Source of the DNA: SAR116 cluster bacterium AG-426-B08
GTDB taxonomy: Bacteria > Pseudomonadota > Alphaproteobacteria > Puniceispirillales > Marisalimonadaceae
Direction of reading: 5' to 3'
NCBI GenBank assembly: GCA_003213175.1
Contig: QCNN01000003.1
Coordinates: 1-64,000, forward strand
Length of the DNA: 64,000 bases
The position numbers were made by a program, and so were the translations under genes. The notes under the pieces were generated by a model. The model was not told the origin of the DNA. It made no database searches and worked only from the letters and a program-made list of their open reading frames with translations. Shown one piece after another: positions 43,442 to 51,946 of the stretch; the first letter of the stretch is position 1; each line of letters begins with the position of its first letter.

Positions 43442-46393
43442 TCAACTTAATTTAATGAGTGGTTCTAAGAATTTAGCCAAATGCATTGCTTTATTATTTG
43501 CCTCATCTTTTATTTGAGCTCTACAAGAAGTTCCATCTGCAATTACTATTGGGTTATCATGCTTAAGAATTGTAGGAATCAATTTTGCGTGTGCCATTTT
43601 AATCGAAACATCATATGTTTCTTTATTATAACCAAATGAACCTGCCATACCACAACAACTAGTTTCAATTAATTCTATATTAATTTTAGGAATTTTTTTA
43701 AGAATTTGAATAATAGGGTTTACAACATCAAAGGCTTTTTGGTGACAATGGCCATGGAGTAAAACTTTTTTATTGAAAATTTTAAAATTAATTTTATCTA
43801 TTTTTTTGATTAAAAGTTCTTCAAAAGTAAAACTATTTTTTTTCATTAAAATAGAATCTTTGTTTTTAATCAAGGAAGGTAATTCGTCTTTGAAAGACAG
43901 GATACATGATGGTTCTAAACCAACTACAGGTATGCCTTTTTTGAGATAGGGTATAAACGTTTTTAAAATATTTTCATACTCTTTCTTTGTTTTATCTAAA
44001 AGACCATAAGTTAAATAAGTTCTTCCACAACACAAATTATCATTATTAATTTTTGGTAAAAAAGGTTCAAATCCAAATGCTTTCAAAACTTTGATAGCAG
44101 CTCTTATATTTTCAGGTTCATGATACCTATTAAAACTATCTGGAAAAAGTATTACAGGATTATTTTTTATATCCGAAAATTTATTTGGCAACTCACTATC
44201 TCTAAAGTAATTTAGTTTAGTAAGAGGAATGTCTCTTTTAGCCGAAATATCAAAAAACCTCTCATTCATTAAATTGAAAATTTTAGTTTTTTGCAAAAAC
44301 TTTAAAAATGGGTAAGCATAACTTAGGTATTTACTATATTTAGGAAAATAAGCTATTAATTTTTGTGAAAAAGACAAACCAAACCTTTCATATCTTAACT
44401 TTTCTATTTCAATTTTCATCTTCGAAATATCCACACTTGTTGGGCATTCTTTTTTGCATGCTTTACAAGAAACACACAACTTCATTGTTTCATACATTTC
44501 CTTAGAAATAAGAGATTCTTCTCTTAACTGTCCAGTTAAGGCTAGACGAAGAGTATTTGCCCTACCTCTTGGTGAATCTCTCTCATCTTTTGTTACCCTA
44601 TAAGATGGACACATAACTCCATTTTCTAATTTTCTACAAGAACCATTGTTATTGCACATTTCAATTGCACCCTGAAAGCCTTCAGATTTTCCAGGCCATG
44701 ATGACCAATCCATGACTGTTTTTATATCAATTGCTTTATAAGCAGGGGAGTATCTAAAATAATTTCTATCATCCATTTTTGGTGCATCTATAATTTTTTC
44801 GGGATTAAAAATGCGATTAGGATCAAATAAATCTTTTGTTTGCCTAAAAATATCATTAATTTTTTTATCAAACATTTTTTCTATGAACTCAGACCTAACT
44901 ATACCGTCTCCATGTTCACCAGAAAACGAACCTCCAAATTTTTTAACAAGAGAACATGCTTCTTCAGCAATCATTCTCATTTTTCTTACATCTTTGTTTA
45001 TTTTCATATTCAAAACAGGTCGAACATGCAGACATCCAACCGAAGCATGAGCATACCAGGTTCCATTTACATCATATTTTTTAAAAATCTTTGTTAATCC
45101 ATTAGTGTATTCTGCTAAATTTTCTAAGCTCACAGCACAGTCTTCTACAAAAGAAACAGGTTTACTGTCACTTTTCATAGACATCATTATATTCAATCCG
45201 GATTTTCTCATTTCGGTTAGTCTGGATTGATCTTTAGGGTTAAAAATTTTTATTACACCACCTGATTTTATTTTTTTATTCCAATCATAACCCAAGTTTT
45301 TCATTAATTTTTCTAATTGAATTAATTTTTTTTCATTTTGACTTTCATTTTTTTCTGCAAATTCAACAACTAATAAAGCTTCTGGCTTTCCTTTAACAAA
45401 ATCAGCGACTGTTTGTTTAAAAATTTGAATATCTCTAGCTAATTTGATCATGGTATTATCTATTAATTCTACAGATATAGGGTTAAGTTTTACAATATGT
45501 TGAGTTACATCCATTGACTGATAGAATGAAGGGAAATGACAAATTGCCATTACTTTTTTGTTTGGAAGAGACGACAATTTTAACTTGATTTTTGTAAAAT
45601 ATCCAAGAGTACCCTCAGAACCAACAAGTAAATGTGATAAATTAATTCCATCACCTTTTCTTCCATTTGGTCTGTAAGACATTGCATCAGGAAGTAGGGC
45701 ATCAATGTTATAACCTGCAACTCTTCGTAAAACTTTTGGAAAATTATTCAAAATGAGTTTTTTATTTTTCTTAACTTGCTCACACAATTTAAAGATATTT
45801 GTATTAAAAATATTTACGTTAGAATTTTTTTGGAATTTACCAATATCTATATTACCAAATGTATATTCTCTACCATCATTTAATACAGCATTGACTGATA
45901 AAACATTATCTCTCATCATTCCGTATTTCAAAGATCTTCCACCACAACTATTATTACCAGCCATACCTCCGATAGTTGCTCTGCTTGAAGTTGAGACATC
46001 AACGGGAAACCACAATCCATATTGTTTAAGGTATCTATTTAATTCATCTAAAACTATTCCTGGTTCAACAGAACAAGTTTTATTTTTCTCATCAAATTCT
46101 AAAATTTTATTGAAATATTTAGAATTATCTATAACCAGTGATTTATTGACAGTCTGACCACATTGAGAAGTTCCTCCTCCTCTTGGTAAAATTGAAATAT
46201 TATTTTCTAAACAAAAATTTACGGCTTTTAAAACATCTTCTTTGTTTTTTGGTATAAAAACTCCTAAAGGTTCAATTTGATATATTGAAGCATCAGTAGA
46301 GTATCTTCCTTTTGAAAACTCATCATCATAAAATTCGCCGTTTGTTATATTTTTTAACTCAGAAAGAGGAATAGGTGGAATGTCTTTTGGCAT
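43442..46393 (-). CDS. FAD / Fe-S 2-hydroxyacid dehydrogenase, YdiJ-like
   Basis: A 983-residue fusion of a GlcD-type FAD domain and a GlcF-type iron-sulfur domain. Order: PCMH FAD-binding domain with P-R-G-G-G-T-S-Q-C-G near residue 72; FAD-oxidase C-terminal domain up to about 550; 4Fe-4S motif C-V-S-C-K-A-C-K-K-E-C-P near 640; then two CCG domains (C-C-G-R-T near 787, C-C-G-M-A-G-S-F near 913) with H-C-H-Q-K-A between. This is the layout of YdiJ and D-2-hydroxyglutarate or D-lactate dehydrogenases. ATG at 46393 is preferred over the TTG just before it. Possible substrates include D-lactate, D-2-hydroxyglutarate or glycolate. Confidence 0.85.
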   Translation of the reverse strand: MPKDIPPIPLSELKNITNGEFYDDEFSKGRYSTDASIYQIEPLGVFIPKNKEDVLKAVNFCLENNISILPRGGGTSQCGQTVNKSLVIDNSKYFNKILEFDEKNKTCSVEPGIVLDELNRYLKQYGLWFPVDVSTSSRATIGGMAGNNSCGGRSLKYGMMRDNVLSVNAVLNDGREYTFGNIDIGKFQKNSNVNIFNTNIFKLCEQVKKNKKLILNNFPKVLRRVAGYNIDALLPDAMSYRPNGRKGDGINLSHLLVGSEGTLGYFTKIKLKLSSLPNKKVMAICHFPSFYQSMDVTQHIVKLNPISVELIDNTMIKLARDIQIFKQTVADFVKGKPEALLVVEFAEKNESQNEKKLIQLEKLMKNLGYDWNKKIKSGGVIKIFNPKDQSRLTEMRKSGLNIMMSMKSDSKPVSFVEDCAVSLENLAEYTNGLTKIFKKYDVNGTWYAHASVGCLHVRPVLNMKINKDVRKMRMIAEEACSLVKKFGGSFSGEHGDGIVRSEFIEKMFDKKINDIFRQTKDLFDPNRIFNPEKIIDAPKMDDRNYFRYSPAYKAIDIKTVMDWSSWPGKSEGFQGAIEMCNNNGSCRKLENGVMCPSYRVTKDERDSPRGRANTLRLALTGQLREESLISKEMYETMKLCVSCKACKKECPTSVDISKMKIEIEKLRYERFGLSFSQKLIAYFPKYSKYLSYAYPFLKFLQKTKIFNLMNERFFDISAKRDIPLTKLNYFRDSELPNKFSDIKNNPVILFPDSFNRYHEPENIRAAIKVLKAFGFEPFLPKINNDNLCCGRTYLTYGLLDKTKKEYENILKTFIPYLKKGIPVVGLEPSCILSFKDELPSLIKNKDSILMKKNSFTFEELLIKKIDKINFKIFNKKVLLHGHCHQKAFDVVNPIIQILKKIPKINIELIETSCCGMAGSFGYNKETYDVSIKMAHAKLIPTILKHDNPIVIADGTSCRAQIKDEANNKAMHLAKFLEPLIKLS

Positions 46394-46422
46394 CAAATAA
46401 CTTATAATTTTTTAAATAGGTG

Positions 46423-46460
46423 CTATATATTTATTAATATATATATATTCTAACAATATT
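46423..46460. promoter_or_regulatory. Operator-like pair resembling the permease inverted repeat
   Basis: CTATATATT at 46423-46431 and ACAATATT at 46453-46460 are 30 bases apart start to start, against 31 for the near-identical arms at 18187 and 18218. Between them lies a 14-base AT palindrome (46436-46449). It is in the divergent region between the dehydrogenase and sgaA. In DNA this AT-rich, chance cannot be excluded. Confidence 0.3.
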
Positions 46461-46482
46461 AAAGATTAAACAAGGATAATAA

Positions 46483-47661
46483 ATGGCTATTAAAAAGTTT
46501 CATTCTGGAAAGCATTTTTTGCAATTACCTGGACCTTCAAATGTGCCTGATAGAATCTTAAATGCCATGTCTTATCCAACCATTGATCATAGAGGGCCCG
46601 AATTCTCTGAATTAGCTATTCAATGTTTTAGTGGTATAAAAACAATTTTTAAAACAAAAAACCCGGTAATTATATTTCCTGCTTCTGGAACAGGTGCATG
46701 GGAAGCTGCTTTGGTAAATACTCTAAATGAAGGTGATCATGTGTTGATGGTAGAAACGGGACATTTTGCATCTTTATGGAATAAAATGGCGATAAAGTTG
46801 GGTTTAAATACTGAATTTATTGAAACAAATTGGAGAAATGGCCTAGATCATTTGCAAATAGAAAAAAGGTTGAAGCTTGATGTTAATCAAAAAATAAAAG
46901 CTGTTTGTATTGTTCATAACGAAACTTCAACAGGCTGTACGTCGGATGTTAGAGCAGTTAGACAAGTGCTTGACAATTTAAAACATGATGCTTTGTTAAT
47001 GGTAGATACTATATCAGGTCTTGCATCTATAAATTATGAACATGATAATTGGGGAGTAGATGTTACCATTTCTGGTTCACAAAAAGGTTTGATGTTACCC
47101 CCAGGATTATCATTTAATGCTATTTCCAATAAAGCATTACTCGCATCAAAAAATTCTAAAATGAAAAGATCCTATTGGGATTGGAATGAATTTATAGAAT
47201 TTAATAAGAGTGGATTTTTTCCTTATACACCTGCAACAAATATGTTATTTGGGCTCAAAGAAGCAATTGCCATGCTTCATGAAGAAGGTCTAGAAAATGT
47301 TTTTAAAAGACATGCCAGATATTCTGAAGCTACAAGAATAGCTATACAATCATGGGGCTTAGAAGTTTTTTGTTCAAACAAAGATAGGTTTTCAGATGTT
47401 TTGACTGCTGTAATTGTACCTGATAATAAAGATGCTGATCAATTAAGAAAAGTAATACTGGAAAATTTTAATATGTCCTTAGGTAATGGTCTTTCAAAGT
47501 TAAAAGGTAAAGTATTTAGAATTGGACATCTCGGAGATTTAAGTGATTTAAGTCTTTTGGGTACACTAAATGGTGTTGAAATGGGTCTAGATTTAATGAA
47601 TATACCCTTTCAAAGAGGTGGAGTAGAAAAGGCTAGAGAGTATCTAAAAGATAATTTATAA
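46483..47661 (+). CDS. sgaA: Serine--glyoxylate aminotransferase
   Basis: Class V PLP-dependent aminotransferase of 392 residues transferring the amino group of serine to glyoxylate, giving glycine and hydroxypyruvate. The Q-L-P-G-P-S-N-V-P N-terminus, H-R-G-P-E-F region, H-N-E-T-S-T-G motif near 147 and PLP lysine in S-G-S-Q-K-G-L-M-L-P-P-G near 200 are those of SgaA. AAGGATAA precedes the ATG. It gives a direct outlet for the glyoxylate made by AllA. It may also serve photorespiration-like or C1 metabolism; alanine-glyoxylate activity is possible. Confidence 0.9.
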   Translation: MAIKKFHSGKHFLQLPGPSNVPDRILNAMSYPTIDHRGPEFSELAIQCFSGIKTIFKTKNPVIIFPASGTGAWEAALVNTLNEGDHVLMVETGHFASLWNKMAIKLGLNTEFIETNWRNGLDHLQIEKRLKLDVNQKIKAVCIVHNETSTGCTSDVRAVRQVLDNLKHDALLMVDTISGLASINYEHDNWGVDVTISGSQKGLMLPPGLSFNAISNKALLASKNSKMKRSYWDWNEFIEFNKSGFFPYTPATNMLFGLKEAIAMLHEEGLENVFKRHARYSEATRIAIQSWGLEVFCSNKDRFSDVLTAVIVPDNKDADQLRKVILENFNMSLGNGLSKLKGKVFRIGHLGDLSDLSLLGTLNGVEMGLDLMNIPFQRGGVEKAREYLKDNL

Positions 47662-47671
47662 AATTTGTGAA

Positions 47672-48952
47672 ATGAGCTTCTTTAATAATTTAATAAATTC
47701 TTTATTTGATAAAAAAAATAGGAAAAAGAATCTACGATTTTTCTTTGAAAAAAAATCTAAGAAATCTGTGAGTGAATATATATATAACGTGAATGCAGCA
47801 AAAGGAGAAATATCTGCATTAATTCACTCTGAAGAACTATTTAACTTTTTAGAAAATAGTGATGAAAAAGTTTTTATAGATTTTTTTGTAAATCTTGAAA
47901 AAGATTATGATTTAGATATCAATTCACTCGATGAAACTTTAAAAAAATATACACAAAATAGAGATTATAATTCATACAGAGACATTAAAAAAATTTCAGA
48001 AACAAAAAGATCAGAAATATTTAGACGTTTGAATTCCTCAAGAAAAGGGACGATAAAGTTAGTTAGACTTAGAGAAAAATTATTAAATATTATTAATAAA
48101 TATCCAAATTTTAAAAAAATTGATTTCGACTTATCAAATCTATTAAAAGATTGGTTTAATAAAGGATTTCTAATTTTAAAACCAATTGATTGGGAAACAC
48201 CGGCAAACATTTTAGAAAAAATCATCCAATACGAAGCAGTGCATCAAATAAAATCTTGGGATGATTTAAGATCTAGATTAGAACCTGATGATAGAAAATG
48301 CTTTGCATTTTTTCATCCCGCAATGGAGGATGAGCCTCTGATTTTTATTGAAGTTGCTCTAACTAGAGAAATTCCAAAAAAAATTGATGAAATTTTTAAC
48401 CGAAATAGAGTGCAAATAAAAGGCGATGAATCATCAGTAGCTGTTTTTTATTCTATTTCCAATTGTCAAAAAGGTCTTCAAGGTATTTCTTTTGGAAACT
48501 TTTTGATAAAGCAAGTCGCAAGAGATTTAGAGAAAAGTTTCAGTAAATTAAAGACATTTATTACATTATCTCCAGTTCCTGGTTTCATGGATTGGTTAGC
48601 GGTTAAAGAACCTAAATTACACAAGAAATACTCTAAAAAATTAAATATTCAAATCCTTGAAAAAAACAAAAAATTATTAATGCATATTATTTTTGATTAT
48701 TTTTTTGTTTCAAACAGGAAAGACAGTTTACCAAACGACCCTGTTGCTCGTTTTCATATAGGAAATGGTGCAATCCTTGAAAACGTAAATTTTCTAGGTG
48801 ATATATCTGAAAAAGGATTTAATCAATCACTATGTTTTATGGTTAATTATTTATATGATTTAAACGATGTGGAAAAGAACCATGAAAAATATGTAGTTGA
48901 TAAAAAAATAAATACATCTAAAAAGTTATTAAAAGAGTTTCAAAAATCTTAA
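47672..48952 (+). CDS. Malonyl-CoA decarboxylase
   Basis: Decarboxylates malonyl-CoA to acetyl-CoA. The 426-residue protein has the helical N-terminal oligomerisation region (to about 170) and a GNAT-fold catalytic domain with F-F-H-P-A-M-E-D-E-P-L-I-F-I-E-V-A-L, Y-S-I-S-N-C-Q-K-G-L-Q-G-I-S-F-G-N (catalytic Ser) and D-P-V-A-R-F-H-I-G-N-G-A (catalytic His near 360). It lies 10 bases after sgaA without a clear ribosome site. No malonyl-CoA synthetase is in the window, so the source of malonyl-CoA is open. Confidence 0.88.
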   Translation: MSFFNNLINSLFDKKNRKKNLRFFFEKKSKKSVSEYIYNVNAAKGEISALIHSEELFNFLENSDEKVFIDFFVNLEKDYDLDINSLDETLKKYTQNRDYNSYRDIKKISETKRSEIFRRLNSSRKGTIKLVRLREKLLNIINKYPNFKKIDFDLSNLLKDWFNKGFLILKPIDWETPANILEKIIQYEAVHQIKSWDDLRSRLEPDDRKCFAFFHPAMEDEPLIFIEVALTREIPKKIDEIFNRNRVQIKGDESSVAVFYSISNCQKGLQGISFGNFLIKQVARDLEKSFSKLKTFITLSPVPGFMDWLAVKEPKLHKKYSKKLNIQILEKNKKLLMHIIFDYFFVSNRKDSLPNDPVARFHIGNGAILENVNFLGDISEKGFNQSLCFMVNYLYDLNDVEKNHEKYVVDKKINTSKKLLKEFQKS

Positions 48953-48964
48953 GAGGAAAAGCAC

Positions 48965-49339
48965 ATGCGCAAATTTTTTTATACATTCATATCATTATTT
49001 GTATTCAATTTATTTTCATCTAATATAGCTTTTAGCACAGAAAAAAAAGATCATTACTCTTGTTTACCGAAACATGCTGCAGCTATTCGTTCTAATGGTA
49101 TACAAGTTTTTAAAATGAAAGGTGATGAGAAACCAGTAAATGTATTGATTAGAGATGGTTTTCTAGAAACAAATGATATGAAATATAAATTATTTGAAGC
49201 TGGAGGAAGAGCTTTTGCTTTCAATGAAGAGAGAGCTTGGGTACATTTCCAAGATATTACAGTTTTGGATGACGGTACTTTATCATTTGTCATGGCTGTT
49301 AATAGTTCAATTTCTAGATATTTGTGCAAAAAAAAATAA
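48965..49339 (+). CDS. Small secreted protein of unknown function
   Basis: A 124-residue protein I do not recognise. A Sec signal peptide (hydrophobic residues 5-20, cleavage near A-F-S-T at 22-25) leads to a mature domain of about 100 residues, rich in predicted beta strands. Two cysteines (near residues 33 and 121) bracket the domain and could form a disulfide. A good AAGAGGAAA site lies before the ATG. It is 12 bases after malonyl-CoA decarboxylase and on the same strand, so probably cotranscribed. Confidence 0.7.
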   Translation: MRKFFYTFISLFVFNLFSSNIAFSTEKKDHYSCLPKHAAAIRSNGIQVFKMKGDEKPVNVLIRDGFLETNDMKYKLFEAGGRAFAFNEERAWVHFQDITVLDDGTLSFVMAVNSSISRYLCKKK

Positions 49340-49373
49340 TCTTTGGAAATATTTAAAATATTTTAATTTATTT

Positions 49374-49382
49374 TGATATAAT
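49374..49382 (+). promoter_or_regulatory. Extended -10 element before the EamA gene
   Basis: TGATATAAT in the 112-base gap, in the same TTTGATATAATG-like context as the element at 19595. No good -35 is seen. The rest of this gap is AT-rich without visible structure. Confidence 0.35.
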
Positions 49383-49451
49383 GAATTTTGAAAAAATAAT
49401 GATTAATTAATTAAATAATGAAAAATTTTAAAATAATGTTTTAGTAAATTG

Positions 49452-50345
49452 ATGCAATTTTTTCGCTCAAAAGATTTACTACCAATTTTTCTATTAATTT
49501 TGTTAATTTTAGTTTGGAGTTCTGTATGGCCATTGTTTAAGTTTGCAACAGAGTCAATTCCTCCATTCAGTTTCAGAGTAATAATTGGTTTGCCAGCCTG
49601 TTTATTGCTCTTCTTTCTTGCATTTAATAAATGTAAAACAGTTAAAATACCTCAAAAAAACTGGAAATCATTGTTTTTAATTAGTTTTTTTAATGTGACT
49701 TTATGGCAAGTACTGATGTTATATGGAATTGGTATGCTTGGAGGAGGTAGGGCAGCTGTTTTAACTTATACTATGCCAGTTTGGGCAACCATCTTTGCCT
49801 ATTGTTTTGGTTATGAAAAAATAAATTTTTCAATAATTATTGCGTTATTACTAGGTGTATTAGGAATTTTATCTTTATCTATTGAGATAAATATTTTTGA
49901 TAATTTTTTAGGTTTTTTTATAACATTAGCTGCTGGTTTAAGTTGGGGAATTGGTACTATGTTTGTTAAATACGGTGGTATCAAATCAGATGGATTGATT
50001 GTCGCTGGATGGCAACAATTTATTGGAATTTTACCTATTATACCATTTGCTATTTATTTTGACATAAATAATTTTAGCCCTATAAACTTTAATCATATAC
50101 TAGTAATTTTGTTTGGAATATTTTTATCGAGTGGTTACACCTACTGGGCTTATTTTACGGTTTTACAAAAATTTTCGGTTAATGTAACATCAATATCTGT
50201 TATGGCAGTTCCAGTTTTGGCAATTTTAATTGATTATTTTTTTCTAGACGTTGAGTTATCAATGTTAGATTTTCTTGCTTTGTTTTTAATAGTCACAAGT
50301 ATTTTCGTTGCTGCTACAAAGCCATTTAATAAAAATTATGGTTAG
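49452..50345 (+). CDS. EamA-family (DMT) transporter
   Basis: Drug/metabolite transporter superfamily protein of 297 residues with ten predicted helices in two EamA repeats (about 10-140 and 155-290). L-V-W-S-S-V-W-P in helix 1 and G-L-S-W-G-I-G-T-M near the start of repeat 2 are typical. A TTG lies one codon before the chosen ATG. It is followed after six bases by an Ldh_2 oxidoreductase gene, so it may export or import the related hydroxy acid or amino acid. Confidence 0.85.
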   Translation: MQFFRSKDLLPIFLLILLILVWSSVWPLFKFATESIPPFSFRVIIGLPACLLLFFLAFNKCKTVKIPQKNWKSLFLISFFNVTLWQVLMLYGIGMLGGGRAAVLTYTMPVWATIFAYCFGYEKINFSIIIALLLGVLGILSLSIEINIFDNFLGFFITLAAGLSWGIGTMFVKYGGIKSDGLIVAGWQQFIGILPIIPFAIYFDINNFSPINFNHILVILFGIFLSSGYTYWAYFTVLQKFSVNVTSISVMAVPVLAILIDYFFLDVELSMLDFLALFLIVTSIFVAATKPFNKNYG

Positions 50346-50351
50346 GCAATA

Positions 50352-51383
50352 ATGGTAAAAAAAGATAAGCTTTTTGATTTCTGTGCAAATGTTTTGCTCA
50401 AACTAAACATGGATGAAGAAAAAGCACGAAAAACTTCAGAAATATTGATTGAGGGAGATTTGATGGGGCACTCTACTCATGGAGTTCGACTTCTTCCAAT
50501 GTACATAGCAGATATTGAAACTGGCAAAATGAAAGTCAATGGTGAAATAGGAATTATAAATGATAAGGGATCTTGTATTACGTGGAATGGAAATTTGCTA
50601 CCAGGTATATGGCTAACAGACGAAGCTATAAAACAAGCTGCAAATAGATGTGAAAAGTATGGTGTAGTTACTGTTTTGATAGGAAACAGTCATCATAATG
50701 CTGCATTAGGTGCTTATATGCTTCCTTATGTTAAAAAAGGATTAATAACTATAATAAAAAGTTCTGTTCCCTCAAGCGCATCAGTTGCGCCATTTGGTGG
50801 AACTGAGCCTTTGTTGACGCCTGATCCAATGGCAATAGCTTTCCCAACCAACGAGGATCCTGTGATAATAGATATAAGTGCATCGATAACGACTAATAAT
50901 ATGATAGGACAGAAAATTTCTAATAATGAGAAATTTGATTTTGATTGTTTGTTAACATCAGATGGCAATCCAACAAATGACCCGTTAGAAGTTAGAGAAA
51001 GGGGAGGTACGGTTTTACCGATAGGTGGCATGCAGTATGGTCATAAAGGATTTGGTTTGGCATTGGGAATTGAAGCCTTATCTCAAGGTTTATCTGGCTT
51101 TGGCAGGATAAATGAGCCAAAAACTATGAATTTATCAACATTAGTTCAAGTAATTAATCCTGAATTTTTTTCTGGAATACAAAACTTTAAAGATCAAATG
51201 TCTTTTACAGTAAATAAAGCCAAAAAAAATAAACCTATTCCTGGAAAAAAAATATTTATTCCTGGAGAAAGGGCATTATTAAATAGAAAAAAATCTTTGG
51301 AAAATGGTATTTCTCTCTCAAATAGCACATTAGAAAGTTTAAAAATAATTTCCAAAAATTATGGAGTAAAATTTTTTAGTTGA
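50352..51383 (+). CDS. Ldh_2-family oxidoreductase (malate/L-lactate dehydrogenase-like)
   Basis: A 343-residue NAD(P)-dependent dehydrogenase. Catalytic block G-H-S-T-H-G-V-R near residues 38-45, N-S-H-H-N-A-A-L-G near 117, P-F-G-G-T-E-P-L-L-T-P-D-P-M near 140, and M-Q-Y-G-H-K-G-F-G-L-A near 230. It is a divergent paralogue of the gene at 13212, and like it lies close to an HpcH/HpaI aldolase. Its 3' end overlaps the convergent hpaR-like gene by eight bases. Substrate unknown. Confidence 0.82.
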   Translation: MVKKDKLFDFCANVLLKLNMDEEKARKTSEILIEGDLMGHSTHGVRLLPMYIADIETGKMKVNGEIGIINDKGSCITWNGNLLPGIWLTDEAIKQAANRCEKYGVVTVLIGNSHHNAALGAYMLPYVKKGLITIIKSSVPSSASVAPFGGTEPLLTPDPMAIAFPTNEDPVIIDISASITTNNMIGQKISNNEKFDFDCLLTSDGNPTNDPLEVRERGGTVLPIGGMQYGHKGFGLALGIEALSQGLSGFGRINEPKTMNLSTLVQVINPEFFSGIQNFKDQMSFTVNKAKKNKPIPGKKIFIPGERALLNRKKSLENGISLSNSTLESLKIISKNYGVKFFS

Positions 51384-51843
51384 TCTGTCTATTATTCAAA
51401 GAAGAAATGTCTGACAAAGTTTCTAATAATTTTGTCAATTTTTCTTCACCGTATCTTTTTTGAATATTGTTTAAAATAGCAACATACTCCGGTTTAATTT
51501 CTTCAAGACGTTTGTGACCAACATTAGAAATACGTAAAATAATTTTTCTTTTATCATGCTCATCCGTTTTTTTTTCAATAAATTCATTTTTACACAAAGT
51601 ATTAATGATTCTAGACAAACTAGGAGATAATATACATGCTTCGTGAGCTAATTCACCTGCGTCGCAAGGTCCTTTCTCACCAAGCACTCTCAAAACTCTA
51701 AATTGTTGTTCTGTAAAATTATGCTTTGCTAACATAGGCCTGAAAGATTGCATAAGTGACTCTCTAGCTTTCAACAAAGCTATAGTGAGAGATTTCTTTG
51801 TTTTAAACAAAGTTATTAAACTATCTTGTTTATTATCATCCAT
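51376..51843 (-). CDS. hpaR: MarR-family regulator, HpaR type
   Basis: A 155-residue winged-helix regulator. The segment S-L-T-I-A-L-L-K-A-R-E-S-L-M followed by F-R-P-M-L, then T-E-Q-Q-F-R-V-L-R-V-L and A-C-I-L-S-P-S-L-S-R-I, closely follows HpaR, the regulator of homoprotocatechuate degradation, rather than generic MarR. DNA-binding wing near D-E-H-D-K-R-K-I near residue 96. It is divergent from an HpaI-like aldolase gene with a perfect 12-bp inverted repeat between, consistent with repression of both. Confidence 0.8.
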   Translation of the reverse strand: MDDNKQDSLITLFKTKKSLTIALLKARESLMQSFRPMLAKHNFTEQQFRVLRVLGEKGPCDAGELAHEACILSPSLSRIINTLCKNEFIEKKTDEHDKRKIILRISNVGHKRLEEIKPEYVAILNNIQKRYGEEKLTKLLETLSDISSLNNRQIN

Positions 51844-51888
51844 AATTCAAACTAAATTTTATTAAATTTCATTCATGTGCTCAAGTAA

Positions 51889-51934
51889 AAATTAAATCTT
51901 TGAAAACGACTCAATAAATCATAAGATTTAATTT
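51889..51934. promoter_or_regulatory. 12-bp perfect inverted repeat between hpaR and the aldolase gene
   Basis: AAATTAAATCTT (51889-51900) and AAGATTTAATTT (51923-51934), 22 bases apart, arm centres 34 bp apart. A possible promoter for the aldolase (TTGAAA at 51900, TAAGAT at 51922, spacer 16) falls within the repeat. A candidate HpaR operator. Confidence 0.55.
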
Positions 51935-51946
51935 ACGGAGACTATA

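Noticed and set aside
45753..46157. Open frame of 134 codons on the + strand
   Set aside because: Lies wholly inside the YdiJ-like gene on the other strand, whose FAD-domain motifs run through it.
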